From assembly GCF_007754425.1 (NCBI RefSeq), contig NZ_CP037452.1, forward strand, positions 496,001 through 560,000: 64,000 bases of DNA. The letters are read 5' to 3'. The notes under the pieces were generated by a model that was given only the letters and a program-made list of their open reading frames with translations, had not been told where the DNA came from and made no database searches. Of this stretch, positions 49,818 to 60,703 are shown piece after piece; the stretch's first letter is position 1, and every line of letters begins with the position of its first letter. Position numbers and translations under genes: made by a program. This DNA is from Gimesia fumaroli. Lineage in GTDB: Bacteria; Planctomycetota; Planctomycetia; Planctomycetales; Planctomycetaceae.

Positions 49818-51848
49818 ATGGCAACAGGATGTGAATGTAGTCAATCAGGGTGGTGTCAGCGGCATAATTGTAAGAAACCAAAGCACTTTTTCCATTTGTG
49901 CCAGACAAGATCAGACTATTTTAAAATGTGGGAAAGAGGCGTTGGTCCTGGACAATTAAATCCAAATGGAAAAGCAAAATCTCAATCTCGGAAAAGACGG
50001 CTCAAGGATTTCTCTGTTGCAGTCGTCATCATCTCACATAACTATGGTGAATTTCTGGGTGAGGCAATCGAAAGTGTGCTTGCCCAAACCTACCAGTCAC
50101 AAGAAATTCTTGTCGTAGACGACCGCTCCACAGACAACACTAGAGAAATTGCCTTAGCGTACCAACAACAGGGGGTGAAATATTTATCTGTGGATGTCGG
50201 CAATGTTCACGCGGCACGTGGTGCTGGATTTAAAGCAACCAATTGCGATATTACCTGCTTCCTCGATGCCGATGACAAACTGTCTGCAGACTATATCGAA
50301 AACGGCTTAGAACAGTTTGACCACTATCAGGTGGCAGTCGTTTATTCTGATACCAAATTCTTTGGGAAACGGCAGGGTTGTTCGAACTATCCCGAAAAGT
50401 ATTCTGCCGACAAACTTCAATATGACAACTTTATTCATGCTGGAAGTCTGGTATTAAGCGAAGCAATACAAATCAGCCGTGTCTTTGAAAAACAATTCGA
50501 CCCCCTGCTCACACAAGGCGACTGGTTCCTCTGGCGCGAAGTATTGGGAAGAACATGGACTGCTAAAAAACAGAAATCACTCTATCTATACCGTATTCAC
50601 CAGTCGAACTGGACGCAGAAAATGCAAGAGGCAAAACAGCGTAGTTATTTTGAATACGCCGGTTTAGCCTATCAAAAAATAACCCTGTTTATCCCGCTCT
50701 CAGGCAGAGCCGATCATTGGCCACAAACAGCCCAGTTTCTGGAGCAACAATCCTGGCCCCACGATCAGATTTCGCTGATATTGATGGATACCAGCCAGTC
50801 TGATGCGTTTTCAAAAACCATCAAAGACTGGATTCAGGATTGCGATTACTCTGACGTACGCTACCTGAAGTTTGATGCAGGATTCTCCGGACTCGCTGAT
50901 GAAAACCGCCGGCTCCCAGACATTCGTGATCAGGTCAGAATTGCCATGGCTCGCATCTATAATCGCATGGCAAAAATGATCGATACGGAATTTGTCTGGA
51001 TACTGGAAGATGATATTACTCCCCCCAAAGATGTCTGCCAGCAACTGCTATCTGGATTCGATTTTGAAACCGTCTCTGTAGCCGCCCCCTATCCTTCTCG
51101 TTTCTATGAAGGATTTGTTGTCTGGAACCAGGCGGGAACCTTCCATGAAAAACCTGGCTATAAACAGGAAGTCGTCGGTGGAAACGGATTTGGATGCACA
51201 ATCTTAAGAACCTCAAGCATTCGGGGTAACGTATTCACCGCATTACACGAGATCCCCGATTTTGATATCGCCTTTTATCAACGTCTGAAAACATCAGATC
51301 TTCTCGCAAAAGTTGACTGGTCCTGTATCTCACAGCATTCTGGTGCAATGGAACCGAACGATATGAAACCGAAACAATCCTCAAAAACAGACTGCGAATG
51401 CGCATCTCCTGGCTGGTGTGAGCGTCATCAATGCAAAAAACATCCCCACTTTCACAAGCTCTGTCAAACCAGGACTGATTATTTTGAGCTCTGGGAAAAA
51501 GGAGCCGGGCCCGGCCAAAACTTGCAGCAGGCAACTGATATTTCTGTGGAATCATCAGAACCCGGCCTCATGCGAAAAGCCTTTAACTTCACTAAAGCGG
51601 TCGCCCGTCATGTGACTAATGGAAGTAAACATGTTGACGAAGCAACCTACAACGCTCGACTTTCCACCTGTCAGACATGTGAAATGTGCAATAGCAGCCG
51701 AATGGTTTGTAAACACAAACAGTGCGGCTGCACTCTCAAAGTGAAGGCACTCTGGGAATCGGAACGTTGTCCTCTCAAGAAATGGGCAGACAACTCAGAA
51801 AATTCTTCTGAGAATCAAGACACAAAGGAACTTGTCGGGAAAAAATAG
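49818..51848 (+). CDS. Glycosyltransferase with a duplicated Cys-rich domain
   Basis: A 676-residue protein. Residues 4-46 (CECSQSGWCQRHNCKK, HLCQTRSDYFKMWE, GPGQ) recur at about 524-566 (CECASPGWCERHQCKK, HKLCQTRTDYFELWE, GPGQ), likely a small zinc-binding module. Between them are a GT2 domain (VAVVIISHNYGEFLGEA, VVDDRSTDN, CFLDADDKLS, near 65-280) and a second GT-A-like domain (LFIPLSGRADHWPQ, FVWILEDDITPP, near 290-510). The C-terminus has another Cys cluster (CQTCEMCNSSRMVCKHKQCGC split as CQTCEMC, VCKHKQCGC). It may modify the neighbouring small Cys-rich proteins. Start chosen at ATG 49818, which overlaps no gene. Confidence 0.75.
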   Translation: MATGCECSQSGWCQRHNCKKPKHFFHLCQTRSDYFKMWERGVGPGQLNPNGKAKSQSRKRRLKDFSVAVVIISHNYGEFLGEAIESVLAQTYQSQEILVVDDRSTDNTREIALAYQQQGVKYLSVDVGNVHAARGAGFKATNCDITCFLDADDKLSADYIENGLEQFDHYQVAVVYSDTKFFGKRQGCSNYPEKYSADKLQYDNFIHAGSLVLSEAIQISRVFEKQFDPLLTQGDWFLWREVLGRTWTAKKQKSLYLYRIHQSNWTQKMQEAKQRSYFEYAGLAYQKITLFIPLSGRADHWPQTAQFLEQQSWPHDQISLILMDTSQSDAFSKTIKDWIQDCDYSDVRYLKFDAGFSGLADENRRLPDIRDQVRIAMARIYNRMAKMIDTEFVWILEDDITPPKDVCQQLLSGFDFETVSVAAPYPSRFYEGFVVWNQAGTFHEKPGYKQEVVGGNGFGCTILRTSSIRGNVFTALHEIPDFDIAFYQRLKTSDLLAKVDWSCISQHSGAMEPNDMKPKQSSKTDCECASPGWCERHQCKKHPHFHKLCQTRTDYFELWEKGAGPGQNLQQATDISVESSEPGLMRKAFNFTKAVARHVTNGSKHVDEATYNARLSTCQTCEMCNSSRMVCKHKQCGCTLKVKALWESERCPLKKWADNSENSSENQDTKELVGKK

Positions 51849-51915
51849 AATCGAAAACTCATTTATAACGCCCCACGGCCTCAAGAAATAACATTTGGGC
51901 AAAAGGAAGTTCATT

Positions 51916-54900
51916 ATGCCAGATAATTGTTGTTCTGAACCAATTGTTACTACTGTTAATCCAGATTTAATCTGCTGTTGTGCGAACTGTGGAGAACCAG
52001 TGGCTTCAAGTACGTGTTCTGATGGTGGTAAAAAAGGGGTGACTCCTGGTGACCCTGGCGATTGTAGTTGTTGTGAAACCGAGAAAGATCCTCGTGAAGA
52101 CACAACTACCAGCGGGTGTAATGTAACAATCACAAAAACTTGTAAAGATATTTGTCAGCCCCAAAGCTGTGGCGGTGGAGGAAGTGGTGGAGGTTGTGGA
52201 TGTGGTGGCAAAGGTGGTGGCGGATGTGGATGTGGAGGTAAATGTGTAAGTAGTAACTCTGGATCTGGTTTTGGGAGTGGTGTTGCTGAAGGTTCAGGCA
52301 GTGACCCAATTGCTTCTGCCAACAATATGGTCGAATTAATCCAGAACTCAGCGTCACCAAACATTTCTAATCCGGGTCCCGGTGTTATCAATAATGCCAC
52401 TGGGAATCTGAAGTTCAACCTTGCTCCGCCAGACACAGGGGCCTTCTCACCAAGTCTCAATCTAACATATAACTCATCAGCAGCAACTTCCTCAATCCAA
52501 TTTGGGTATGGCTGGGCAGACCTTTTCAATCCAACAGTTTCATCTCTTGATAGCGATACTGTACTTGTCGTAACAGGAGGAGGGTCCAGTTTTGAATATG
52601 ACAACAAAGATGGCAACGGTTTGTATGCACCTCCCAGTGGGACTAATAATTCACTGAAGCAAAACTCTGATAACACTTGGACAGAGACTCAACCCAACGG
52701 GATGCAATTTAAATATGATTCATCGGGAATGCTTGCCAAGAAAATATCACCTACTGGAGATATCTGGACAGTGTTACGCGATGGTAATTTACTCTCTTCG
52801 ATCATCAACCCCAAAAATGAACGTACCACTTACGCCTATGATACTAACAGCAAATTAAAAAACATCTCTGATCCCAGTGGTCGAATTACAACATACACGA
52901 TTGACTCCAATGGAAATTTAACGAGGACTATCGCTCCCTCCGGGAACATTACGACCTTTGCATACCATAGCAATCATCTTGTCAAGGCGTATCAAAATCC
53001 TGAAGGAAACACGACCTCATACACCTATGACTCATCCAATCGTGTGAGGACAATCGAAGAACCATCAGGAGCCATTACGAGTTATGGTTATTCACTCTTT
53101 GAAAATACGATCACGGATCCAGCTGGTAACGTAACAACTTTCTTATACGATACAGGGTTTATCCCAATAGGAGTGATTAATCCACTAGGAAATCGTTCTA
53201 CGTTGCTTTGGAACAATGGTGAGTTGAACGCCATCATTGATGCCAGCGGAAATCGTACTTCCTTAAGTCATACTACTGTAGGTAATCGAACCAGGCGTCT
53301 AAAAAATATTACCCAACCGGATGGAGGTATTTTCACCTATCTATATGATTCAGATGGATATACGCGTGCCACAATCGATCAACTGAGAAATCGTACTTCG
53401 CTCATTTGGAATTCTGAACATAAACGAATTGCCGTTGTGAATGATTTAGGTTACCGAACATCAACACTTTATAACAGTGCTGGTCAAGTAGCGGGAACAA
53501 TTAACCCTCTCGGTAACCGCACTACAAAAATATATGATGGCACCGGAAACAAAGTAGTAAGTGTTGATGCATTAGGTCATAGAACAAGTTTTACATACAA
53601 CTCACATAACCAATATATCGCTGTCATAAATCCACTGAATGAAATCACGACTTACGTTAGAAATGCCTTGAATCAAATCACGGCTGTCGTAGATCCAGAA
53701 AATAATCGAACAACCTATGTATACAACACATTGGGGCAGCGAGTGGCTACCGTCAATCCGCTAGGCTATCGATTATCTGCTGTTTATGACTCTGATGGAG
53801 ATATTATTGCCAATGTCGATGCATTAGGAAACCGCACTTCTTATGCTTTTGATTCACGTGGAAATCAAATTCGGACAATCAATCCACTCGGTTTTATTTC
53901 AACCAATATCTACAATTCATCAAATCAATTAACAGCAGTAATCAATGCTGAAAACTCTCGAACGAGCTTTTCCTATAATGTTAATGGTCAACGAATCGCA
54001 GTGACGAATGCTCTGGGTGATGTCGTAACTTCAGTTTTTGACAGCACGAAACGTCTTATTGCAGAAATTGATGCATTAGGCAACCGTACGTCTTACACAT
54101 ACGATCTAGCCGGAAATATGATCTCAACTGAAAATGCAATCGGTGCCAGGAATACGTATGTGTTCGATTCATTGAATAGAAATACAAGTAACATTGACGC
54201 ACTTGGTAGTCGAACCACAACGCTATATAACATTGCAAATCAAGCTATCGCCTTTATTAGTCCTCTAAATAGTCGTAGCACTTCTGTGTTTGATGCGAAC
54301 GGGCAACCGATTTCTCAAATCGACCCTTTGAATAACCGCACAACATTTATTTATGATTCTCTCGGAAGAAACATTGCAACTGTAAACGCGATTGGAGCTC
54401 GTGTTACCGAGGTTTATAATTCGACTGGTCAAAGAGTTTCTCAGATCAATCCTCTCGGCTTTGCAAACACCTCAATTTATGACAAGGGAGGAAGACGAAT
54501 TGCCGAAATAAATTCATTGGGATATCGCAGCAGCTTTCTTTACGATGAGAATGATAATGTGATTGCTTTCGTCGACCCACTTCTCAATCGCTCAACATCA
54601 GTCTATGACATGGCCGGTAGACAAATTGCTGCTGTCAATCCACTAGGCTATCGAACGACGAATAGTTTCAATTCACTTGGTAATTTAATTGCTACTCAAA
54701 ATGCGATCGGGGCCATCTCTACTACTATCTACGATCCTATTTCTCAAAATATTGCATCCATAGATCCACTCGGTTTTAGAAACTCGATCATCTACGATGC
54801 AAACGGAAGAACTCAATCAACAGTCGACCCATTAGGGAATCGAACTACAACTCTTTATAATTCGATCAATCTCCCAATTTCTAATATTGACGCACAAAAT

Positions 54901-56733
54901 AATCGAACCACGACGATTTATAATCTTGCTGGTAACAATATCGCGTTTATTAACCCTAGAGGGGCAAGAAGTACAACAATTTATAATGTTGCCAATCAAA
55001 CAATTGCCGTGGTTGATGCTTTGGGCTATCGTACTTCAACGGTTTATGACAGCGCATCACGGCCGGTCGCTACGATTTCTCCCAATAATACTCGATTTAC
55101 TCAAATATATAACGCCATCAGTGAGCAAGTCGCAGTTATTGATCCAGCAAATAATCGCACATCATACACGTATGATTTATCGGGCCAGGAAATTGAAACA
55201 ATTAACGCCTTAGGTGCGATTTCGACAACGTCCTATAATGCTTTAGGACTAGTGGATGTAGAAATCAATGCGTTAAATGAAAGTTCTACGACCATCTATG
55301 ATGCCTTGAATCGGCCTGTTGTGACCATTTCTCCTAACGGAAGTCGTGAGACTTTCGTCTATAACCCAGTTGGAGATAGTGTTGCGGATATAGATCCTCT
55401 GGGAAACCGTACTACAACGATTTATGACAGTGTCAGTCGGCCGACGGCAATCGAGAACGCATTAAATAATCGAGCGACTTCGATTTATGATCTAAATGAT
55501 AACATCATTGCAACTGTTAATCCTTTGGGGTTCCGATCTTCGTCGACATTTAATGGTAACTCTCAACTAGTCCGCACTACAGATCCTGAGAATAGAATTA
55601 CCACATTCTTCTACGATGGTCTTGGAAGACGCATTTCCGAAGTAAATGCTCTAAATTATCGAGCGACAAACGTCTATGATTCTGTTGGCAACCTGATTAG
55701 TGTAGTTGATCAAAATGGAAATCGTGTCACATCCATTTATGATCTGGCAAATAAAAAAACAGTTCAAACAGATCCCTTAATGAGAAGCATGACCTATGCC
55801 TATGATTCAACTGGCAGACAAATTCTGAGAATTGATGCCAGAGGCTATCGAACAACGTACGTCTATGATGTGCTTGACCAGCAAACACAACGTATTTACC
55901 CAAATGGAACGTGTGTGACCTTCAGCTACGATGTAGTCGGTAATCGCACTTTGATGGCAGATTCCTCAGGCCGTTATACGACTTCATATGATACTTTGGA
56001 TAGAATCTCAGTAGCTGAAAATCCGGACAATAAGACAATTACCTATGCCTATAATCCAGCAGGCCTCAACTCCATACTGATTGCTCCCAATGGAGGGCGT
56101 TTTACCTATCAATACAATCTCAATGATCAAATCACATCTGTTGTTAATCCTCAATCCGAACGGACTTCCTATGCCTATGATTCAACAGGCAGGCGGATCG
56201 TTAAGAAACTGGCCAATGGAACTCGCGCTTCATTTACTTATGATGCGGCTGATCAGCAAACAGTCATTGCCAATTTAAAATCAGACTCAACCACCATTAG
56301 CAGTTTTCAATACTTTTATGACAAGGCAGGTAACCGGATACGCGTCATTGATGAAACTGGTATCTCTACCACTTGGACTTACGATAATATCTCTCAATTA
56401 ACGAGAGAGGAACGTTCGGGTGCCAATAGTTATGATAACTCTTACATATACGATCCTGCCGGTAATCGCTTAGTAAAAGTGGAATCTGGTTCCCGGACTT
56501 CTACGACCTATGACGTCGCCAATCAAATTCGTTATTCCGAAGATACAACGGGTCGAACGACTTACACGTTCGATGCGAATGGGAATCAAGAACTTGTAGA
56601 AACGCCCAGTAACGAAAGAACAACCAATATCTGGGGTTATGAAAATCAGACCGTTCTGATCAAAAAACCTGATGCAAGTCGCATTACTTACACATATAAT
56701 GCAGATAATCGCCGGGTACGAAAGGAAGTTTGA
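51916..56733 (+). CDS. YD-repeat (RHS-like) giant protein body
   Basis: A protein of about 1605 residues from ATG 51916, preceded by AAAGGAAG. The N-terminus (MPDNCCSEPIVTTVNPDLIC) and the first 120 residues are Cys- and Gly-rich with GGGCGCGGKG blocks. From about 280 to 1600 it is a long array of YD-like repeats, each about 21 residues, of the form NRTT-x-IYD-x5-IA-x-I-x-PLG. Such arrays form a cocoon shell in RHS/Tc-toxin proteins. The frame stops just where the conserved core would continue (ADNRRVRKEV); the rest is in the next gene. No classical signal peptide is seen. Confidence 0.82.
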   Translation: MPDNCCSEPIVTTVNPDLICCCANCGEPVASSTCSDGGKKGVTPGDPGDCSCCETEKDPREDTTTSGCNVTITKTCKDICQPQSCGGGGSGGGCGCGGKGGGGCGCGGKCVSSNSGSGFGSGVAEGSGSDPIASANNMVELIQNSASPNISNPGPGVINNATGNLKFNLAPPDTGAFSPSLNLTYNSSAATSSIQFGYGWADLFNPTVSSLDSDTVLVVTGGGSSFEYDNKDGNGLYAPPSGTNNSLKQNSDNTWTETQPNGMQFKYDSSGMLAKKISPTGDIWTVLRDGNLLSSIINPKNERTTYAYDTNSKLKNISDPSGRITTYTIDSNGNLTRTIAPSGNITTFAYHSNHLVKAYQNPEGNTTSYTYDSSNRVRTIEEPSGAITSYGYSLFENTITDPAGNVTTFLYDTGFIPIGVINPLGNRSTLLWNNGELNAIIDASGNRTSLSHTTVGNRTRRLKNITQPDGGIFTYLYDSDGYTRATIDQLRNRTSLIWNSEHKRIAVVNDLGYRTSTLYNSAGQVAGTINPLGNRTTKIYDGTGNKVVSVDALGHRTSFTYNSHNQYIAVINPLNEITTYVRNALNQITAVVDPENNRTTYVYNTLGQRVATVNPLGYRLSAVYDSDGDIIANVDALGNRTSYAFDSRGNQIRTINPLGFISTNIYNSSNQLTAVINAENSRTSFSYNVNGQRIAVTNALGDVVTSVFDSTKRLIAEIDALGNRTSYTYDLAGNMISTENAIGARNTYVFDSLNRNTSNIDALGSRTTTLYNIANQAIAFISPLNSRSTSVFDANGQPISQIDPLNNRTTFIYDSLGRNIATVNAIGARVTEVYNSTGQRVSQINPLGFANTSIYDKGGRRIAEINSLGYRSSFLYDENDNVIAFVDPLLNRSTSVYDMAGRQIAAVNPLGYRTTNSFNSLGNLIATQNAIGAISTTIYDPISQNIASIDPLGFRNSIIYDANGRTQSTVDPLGNRTTTLYNSINLPISNIDAQNNRTTTIYNLAGNNIAFINPRGARSTTIYNVANQTIAVVDALGYRTSTVYDSASRPVATISPNNTRFTQIYNAISEQVAVIDPANNRTSYTYDLSGQEIETINALGAISTTSYNALGLVDVEINALNESSTTIYDALNRPVVTISPNGSRETFVYNPVGDSVADIDPLGNRTTTIYDSVSRPTAIENALNNRATSIYDLNDNIIATVNPLGFRSSSTFNGNSQLVRTTDPENRITTFFYDGLGRRISEVNALNYRATNVYDSVGNLISVVDQNGNRVTSIYDLANKKTVQTDPLMRSMTYAYDSTGRQILRIDARGYRTTYVYDVLDQQTQRIYPNGTCVTFSYDVVGNRTLMADSSGRYTTSYDTLDRISVAENPDNKTITYAYNPAGLNSILIAPNGGRFTYQYNLNDQITSVVNPQSERTSYAYDSTGRRIVKKLANGTRASFTYDAADQQTVIANLKSDSTTISSFQYFYDKAGNRIRVIDETGISTTWTYDNISQLTREERSGANSYDNSYIYDPAGNRLVKVESGSRTSTTYDVANQIRYSEDTTGRTTYTFDANGNQELVETPSNERTTNIWGYENQTVLIKKPDASRITYTYNADNRRVRKEV
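52790..56600 (+). repeat. Tandem array of about 63-base YD-like repeats
   Basis: Codons for NRTT-x-IYD...PLG recur about every 63 bases across 3.8 kb. DNA identity between units is moderate, meaning the array is old or constrained at protein level. Confidence 0.75.
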
Positions 56734-56735
56734 AA

Positions 56736-57998
56736 ATGGCAGTAATCAATTACCTTTGGAGCGAAGACAGCTACCTGGAAGAGTATGATGAAGCAGGTAC
56801 TCCATTGATTTCCTATACCAATGAGCCTGTTGCATTTGGCAGTCTTATCAGTCAGTATAAGGACAATCAGACAAAATATTTTCAATTTGATGCGCAGGGT
56901 TCAACACATCAATTAACTGATTCCAGTGCGAATATTACTGACACGTTTTCATATGATGCCTGGGGGAATCAGCTTACACGCACGGGCACGTCTGATGTTT
57001 ATTTTCAATTCATCGGCGAAGCAGGTTATTATTATGATAGCGAAGTCGATTCGTATTATGTCAGACGCCGGTCCTATTCTCCGATCACAGCAAACTGGTT
57101 ATCAGTAGATCCTCTTAAATATGCAATTGCATTTTCAGGATTGATCCCATCCTATCATTATGCTTCAAATTCACCACTGCAAAACTATGACTCTACAGGT
57201 CTTGCGGAAATACCGTTAGGCCCAGAAGTTCCCCTGCCTGGAGGAAAGTGTTCTCCATTACCAATTTCAGATGATAAAGCTTTATATAAATGGTTTACGA
57301 AGTTTAAAATGAAAGATTTCCTTTCAGATGCCCAAAGAAAAACGCTGTTAGATGCAGCTAATGCCAGGAAAAAAAATTCGAAAAAAAGGTGGCAACTAGG
57401 ATTTGTTCAACAAGTATCCATTAAAGTTTCTTTTCAAGCTGGAGCATCAAAAGAGCTCAATGCTGCTTGCTGCAGTAAAGGTGGCGGGGCAGCTTGTCCT
57501 TGTACTACATGCTCAATTGATTACTTATGGGAATTTATGGAAACCTTCAATAACAATACATCAAAGAAAGATAGTCATCCACTTCTCATGATAAAAGCTC
57601 CAATCGATACATTGACAAATAGTTGTAAACAATGCAAAGACTTAAATGACTGTTGTGCAGCAAAATATGAACTGCAAATAACGAAGATTGTAACGCCAGC
57701 AATTACATGGGGGCATAGAACCACTATGGTGAAGAAGTCTGCTAAAGTAGCTTGTGCTGGAAATACAGGTACTAAGGTAGCGCAAGATAACATCAAAAGA
57801 CCAGGGGTTATGCCAAAGGATGAACGTTTAACTCCTGCAAATGAATCATATGAAATTGTTGAAAATGCTTCCTTATATAAAAAATTTGACAGTAAACTTG
57901 TAGTAACACGTACAAAGTGCGGGGGAGCAAGTATAAAGGGGGGGCGTATAGATTATGAAAAAACAGATAAACCACCAAAATTTGGGCCACCCACTTAA
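56736..57998 (+). CDS. Separate RHS C-terminal tip, first copy
   Basis: A protein of about 420 residues. Residues 1-130 are the end of an RHS core: INYLWSEDSYLEEYDEAG, FDAQGSTHQLTDSSANITD, AWGNQLTRTG, YYDSEVDSYYV and the LSVDPL boundary after which toxin tips start. The remaining 290 residues are variable: Lys- and Cys-rich (CCSKGGGAACPCTTC, CKQCKDLNDCC), of no known toxin family. ATG 56736 lies inside a frame change from the body gene and has AAGGAAG about 6 bases upstream, within the end of that gene. This is either a frameshifted single gene or a deliberately separate, coupled tip. Confidence 0.65.
   Translation: MAVINYLWSEDSYLEEYDEAGTPLISYTNEPVAFGSLISQYKDNQTKYFQFDAQGSTHQLTDSSANITDTFSYDAWGNQLTRTGTSDVYFQFIGEAGYYYDSEVDSYYVRRRSYSPITANWLSVDPLKYAIAFSGLIPSYHYASNSPLQNYDSTGLAEIPLGPEVPLPGGKCSPLPISDDKALYKWFTKFKMKDFLSDAQRKTLLDAANARKKNSKKRWQLGFVQQVSIKVSFQAGASKELNAACCSKGGGAACPCTTCSIDYLWEFMETFNNNTSKKDSHPLLMIKAPIDTLTNSCKQCKDLNDCCAAKYELQITKIVTPAITWGHRTTMVKKSAKVACAGNTGTKVAQDNIKRPGVMPKDERLTPANESYEIVENASLYKKFDSKLVVTRTKCGGASIKGGRIDYEKTDKPPKFGPPT
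56889..57060 (+). repeat. Near-identical RHS core block, copy 1
   Basis: 172 bases repeated at 60857-61028 with about six differences by eye, while the sequences downstream are unrelated. Confidence 0.9.
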
Positions 57999-58094
57999 TA
58001 TCTGTTATCAAATTTGCTGTAAGACTTGGTATAAATCTATAAATGCCCGCATATTGCATTTGCTAACGAAAATGACAAGATAGTGAGGTAAACG

Positions 58095-60530
58095 ATGGTT
58101 GCTAATATTTTAGGTTTTCACTTTGTTTCCAATATTACCTTCAAAGTCTCAATCTGTCTGTTGTTACTTCTTATTACCAAGCCGGTCTCTGCAATTGAAG
58201 CACGGAAACCAGAAGTCAGTCTGGCAGACCTTATCCTGATGGAAAAAAAAATTCATAGAGAGCAATTTTATGGTGACGTCAGATTACTGCATAGCCCAAA
58301 TCCGATGAACATACTTTTTTCTGCTGATGGTACTGTCTTGTTTTCCTTAGCAGAAACAGTCCGACTCTGGCAAAGTGACACAGGTGAGTATTTAGGAAGT
58401 ATCGCAGGACCAGCTAGGTTCAGACAATTCGCGTTGCTTAACAATTCCCGCTGGATCGTCACCATTGATGATCTAGAGGAGCCCTGGCTGAGCAACGGGC
58501 TTTACATTATTCCACAAGTCGTCCCTCATCTGAGAATCTGGGATGTGACTAAAGGAACCTGTCTGGGGATCCGCCGCTTGAAGATTCCTGTGAATTCCAC
58601 AAAAATCTGGTTTCCTGCAATAGAAACTGCTAATCAGCTTCAAATGACCTTTCTCATAGTCCATTATGATGATGATAGTCCAAATACTCAACGGAAATTA
58701 GTGGGCTATCACGGGCGGAATCTGGTTCCGATACTCGAATTTGCATTAGAAGACGAATTTGATTCATTAACTTGGGACCCTCATACCAGGCAGCTTTATC
58801 TCTATAACGATTACAAATTCGCAAGTTATGATCCTGCATCCAACAAAATTGTGTGGACGTCAAACAGGAATATTTTTAACTTAACAGACATAAAAATTGA
58901 ACAATTAATTGTGATCGATCAGCCGCTTCAATTCAAAGAAAAAATGTCTGGTCATAAAAAACTTGCTAGTTCAATACTTCTCACATTTGAACCAGAACTA
59001 ACTCAGGGATTTGATAAAGATATTTTACTGCAATGGGGATTAGTCAATCCTCTTTCTGGTAATCCTATCAAAAGTGGATTTGTTACCAGAAATTTTAGAC
59101 CGATCGATAAGCAGACAAATAAAGGCAAAGCGGAAAATCTCATTTACTGGTTTCGTGATGATAATGACCATTCAATCAGAGCAGTAAATATTCTCAAAAA
59201 TCAATTGCTACTGAAGATTCCTTGCGACCATGATGAAGTGGTTTCCACTTCACGATATAAAGCAGGGCTTCAGAAATGGTATTTAGAGCGGGAAGATTAT
59301 AGAGCCGAGGCAGACAAGATATTATGGAGTCGAGCAGCAAATCGCATTTGTTCTATTAGAGGACTTATGGAAGAGATCAAACTATTTGATTCAAGTACCG
59401 GGAAACCTGTAGCATCTGCTTCGGGGACAGTCAATGCCCTGTCAAATATCTTAGCTGGTCGAATTTCTGCTTCATTTGACTGGAATAATATCTCCGTATT
59501 TGAATTCAATGCAGATAAGAATTTCATGAACATTTTTAACACAAAAGTGCTTCAAAATTCCTGTGTTGCACTGTCTTCAGATGCATCGAATCTGCTGGTG
59601 GGAGAAACTTCGGGATATGCTCATCTATGGAACCTTCCCAAGCATGAAAAAATTGCCACATTAGCTGGTGGAACAAATAAACTACTTGGTCTGGGAGCAA
59701 ACACAGCCCAAAAAATAATTATCTCCTGTGACAATACAGGCACGTTCAGGTGGTGGAAGCTTCCAACTCAACTATCAGAGATACAGGGAAGAGTTCAAAC
59801 ACTCAAAGCCGAACGAAATAATAAACCAACGGTACCATCTCTTTCATTCTATAAGAAATTAAGATCATCGTACCATCTACCCAATTCACTGTGTGACATG
59901 TCTACTGATGCGTTGCATGCCTTGTCCTTTAAGCCATTTTCGCCTTTGACAGAAAGTATGGATGGAGAATTATGGCTGGTACCAGGTGATAGTTTAATTG
60001 CAAAAATAAATGAGAATCCAGTAGAGGGAGGATTCGCTTCGTTAGAACCAAAGCTTGGTGTGATTATTTTCACCGAAGTTGGTAAAAATCCTAAAAGACT
60101 CACCCCGGCTGTCCACGAAGAATCTATTTTATTGCAGATTAAACTCTCTACGGACGGACGTTTTGCTCTGTTTGTGTTTGATACTGGTCAGGTGACGATT
60201 GTAAATCTTCAAGAGGGAGTGCTGGAATCGATCATTCAAACCAATAATCGGGAAATCGTTGATGTAAACTATCACCATAAACGAAAAACTCTTCTAGTAG
60301 CATCATACCGTGGAACTATTAGAACTTGGAATTCAGAGACATTTCTAAAAACAGGATCACTACAAATTCAGGATGCACGACTGGAGTTTTTAAGTTCACG
60401 TGTTGCTAAGATAGGCTTTGACCTAGTCTTGGGAACATGGGACACTGGTTTGATCGTCAAATGCGGCACTTTTCCAAAATCAGAACAAAAACCGCAGCGG
60501 CCGGTTGGACTTACATTTCCCTTTGAATAG
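58095..60530 (+). CDS. Secreted WD40-like beta-propeller protein
   Basis: An 811-residue protein with an N-terminal hydrophobic signal (ISICLLLLLITKPVSA-type, cleavage after VSA near residue 32). The rest shows WD40-like blades: ILFSADGTVLFSLAETVRLWQ, HLRIWDVTKGTCLG, SSDASNLLVGETSGYAHLWN, IISCDNTGTFRWWKL, VASYRGTIRTWNS. The two halves probably form two propellers. No catalytic motif is present, so it is likely a periplasmic binding or scaffold protein. It lies between the two RHS tip genes and may be an accessory or immunity-related protein, but that rests only on position. Confidence 0.65.
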   Translation: MVANILGFHFVSNITFKVSICLLLLLITKPVSAIEARKPEVSLADLILMEKKIHREQFYGDVRLLHSPNPMNILFSADGTVLFSLAETVRLWQSDTGEYLGSIAGPARFRQFALLNNSRWIVTIDDLEEPWLSNGLYIIPQVVPHLRIWDVTKGTCLGIRRLKIPVNSTKIWFPAIETANQLQMTFLIVHYDDDSPNTQRKLVGYHGRNLVPILEFALEDEFDSLTWDPHTRQLYLYNDYKFASYDPASNKIVWTSNRNIFNLTDIKIEQLIVIDQPLQFKEKMSGHKKLASSILLTFEPELTQGFDKDILLQWGLVNPLSGNPIKSGFVTRNFRPIDKQTNKGKAENLIYWFRDDNDHSIRAVNILKNQLLLKIPCDHDEVVSTSRYKAGLQKWYLEREDYRAEADKILWSRAANRICSIRGLMEEIKLFDSSTGKPVASASGTVNALSNILAGRISASFDWNNISVFEFNADKNFMNIFNTKVLQNSCVALSSDASNLLVGETSGYAHLWNLPKHEKIATLAGGTNKLLGLGANTAQKIIISCDNTGTFRWWKLPTQLSEIQGRVQTLKAERNNKPTVPSLSFYKKLRSSYHLPNSLCDMSTDALHALSFKPFSPLTESMDGELWLVPGDSLIAKINENPVEGGFASLEPKLGVIIFTEVGKNPKRLTPAVHEESILLQIKLSTDGRFALFVFDTGQVTIVNLQEGVLESIIQTNNREIVDVNYHHKRKTLLVASYRGTIRTWNSETFLKTGSLQIQDARLEFLSSRVAKIGFDLVLGTWDTGLIVKCGTFPKSEQKPQRPVGLTFPFE

Positions 60531-60703
60531 TTTCCCCAATTCAAACCAATCAGCGGGTGAAAAAGTATAAAAATTAGTATATAGGACTGACAAACATACT
60601 AACCATTGCGTCTTTAAAAACAAGTTGAATTATTCGGTCAAATTAGTCGGACAAGTATTTCGAAATGTTAAAACGAATTGATCTGAAGTAGGTAAGTTAT
60701 CAG

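Noticed and set aside
51916-56733. Periodic 63-base pattern suspected as a CRISPR array
   Set aside because: The period is protein-coding (YD-like repeats) with an open frame throughout; units are not conserved at DNA level.
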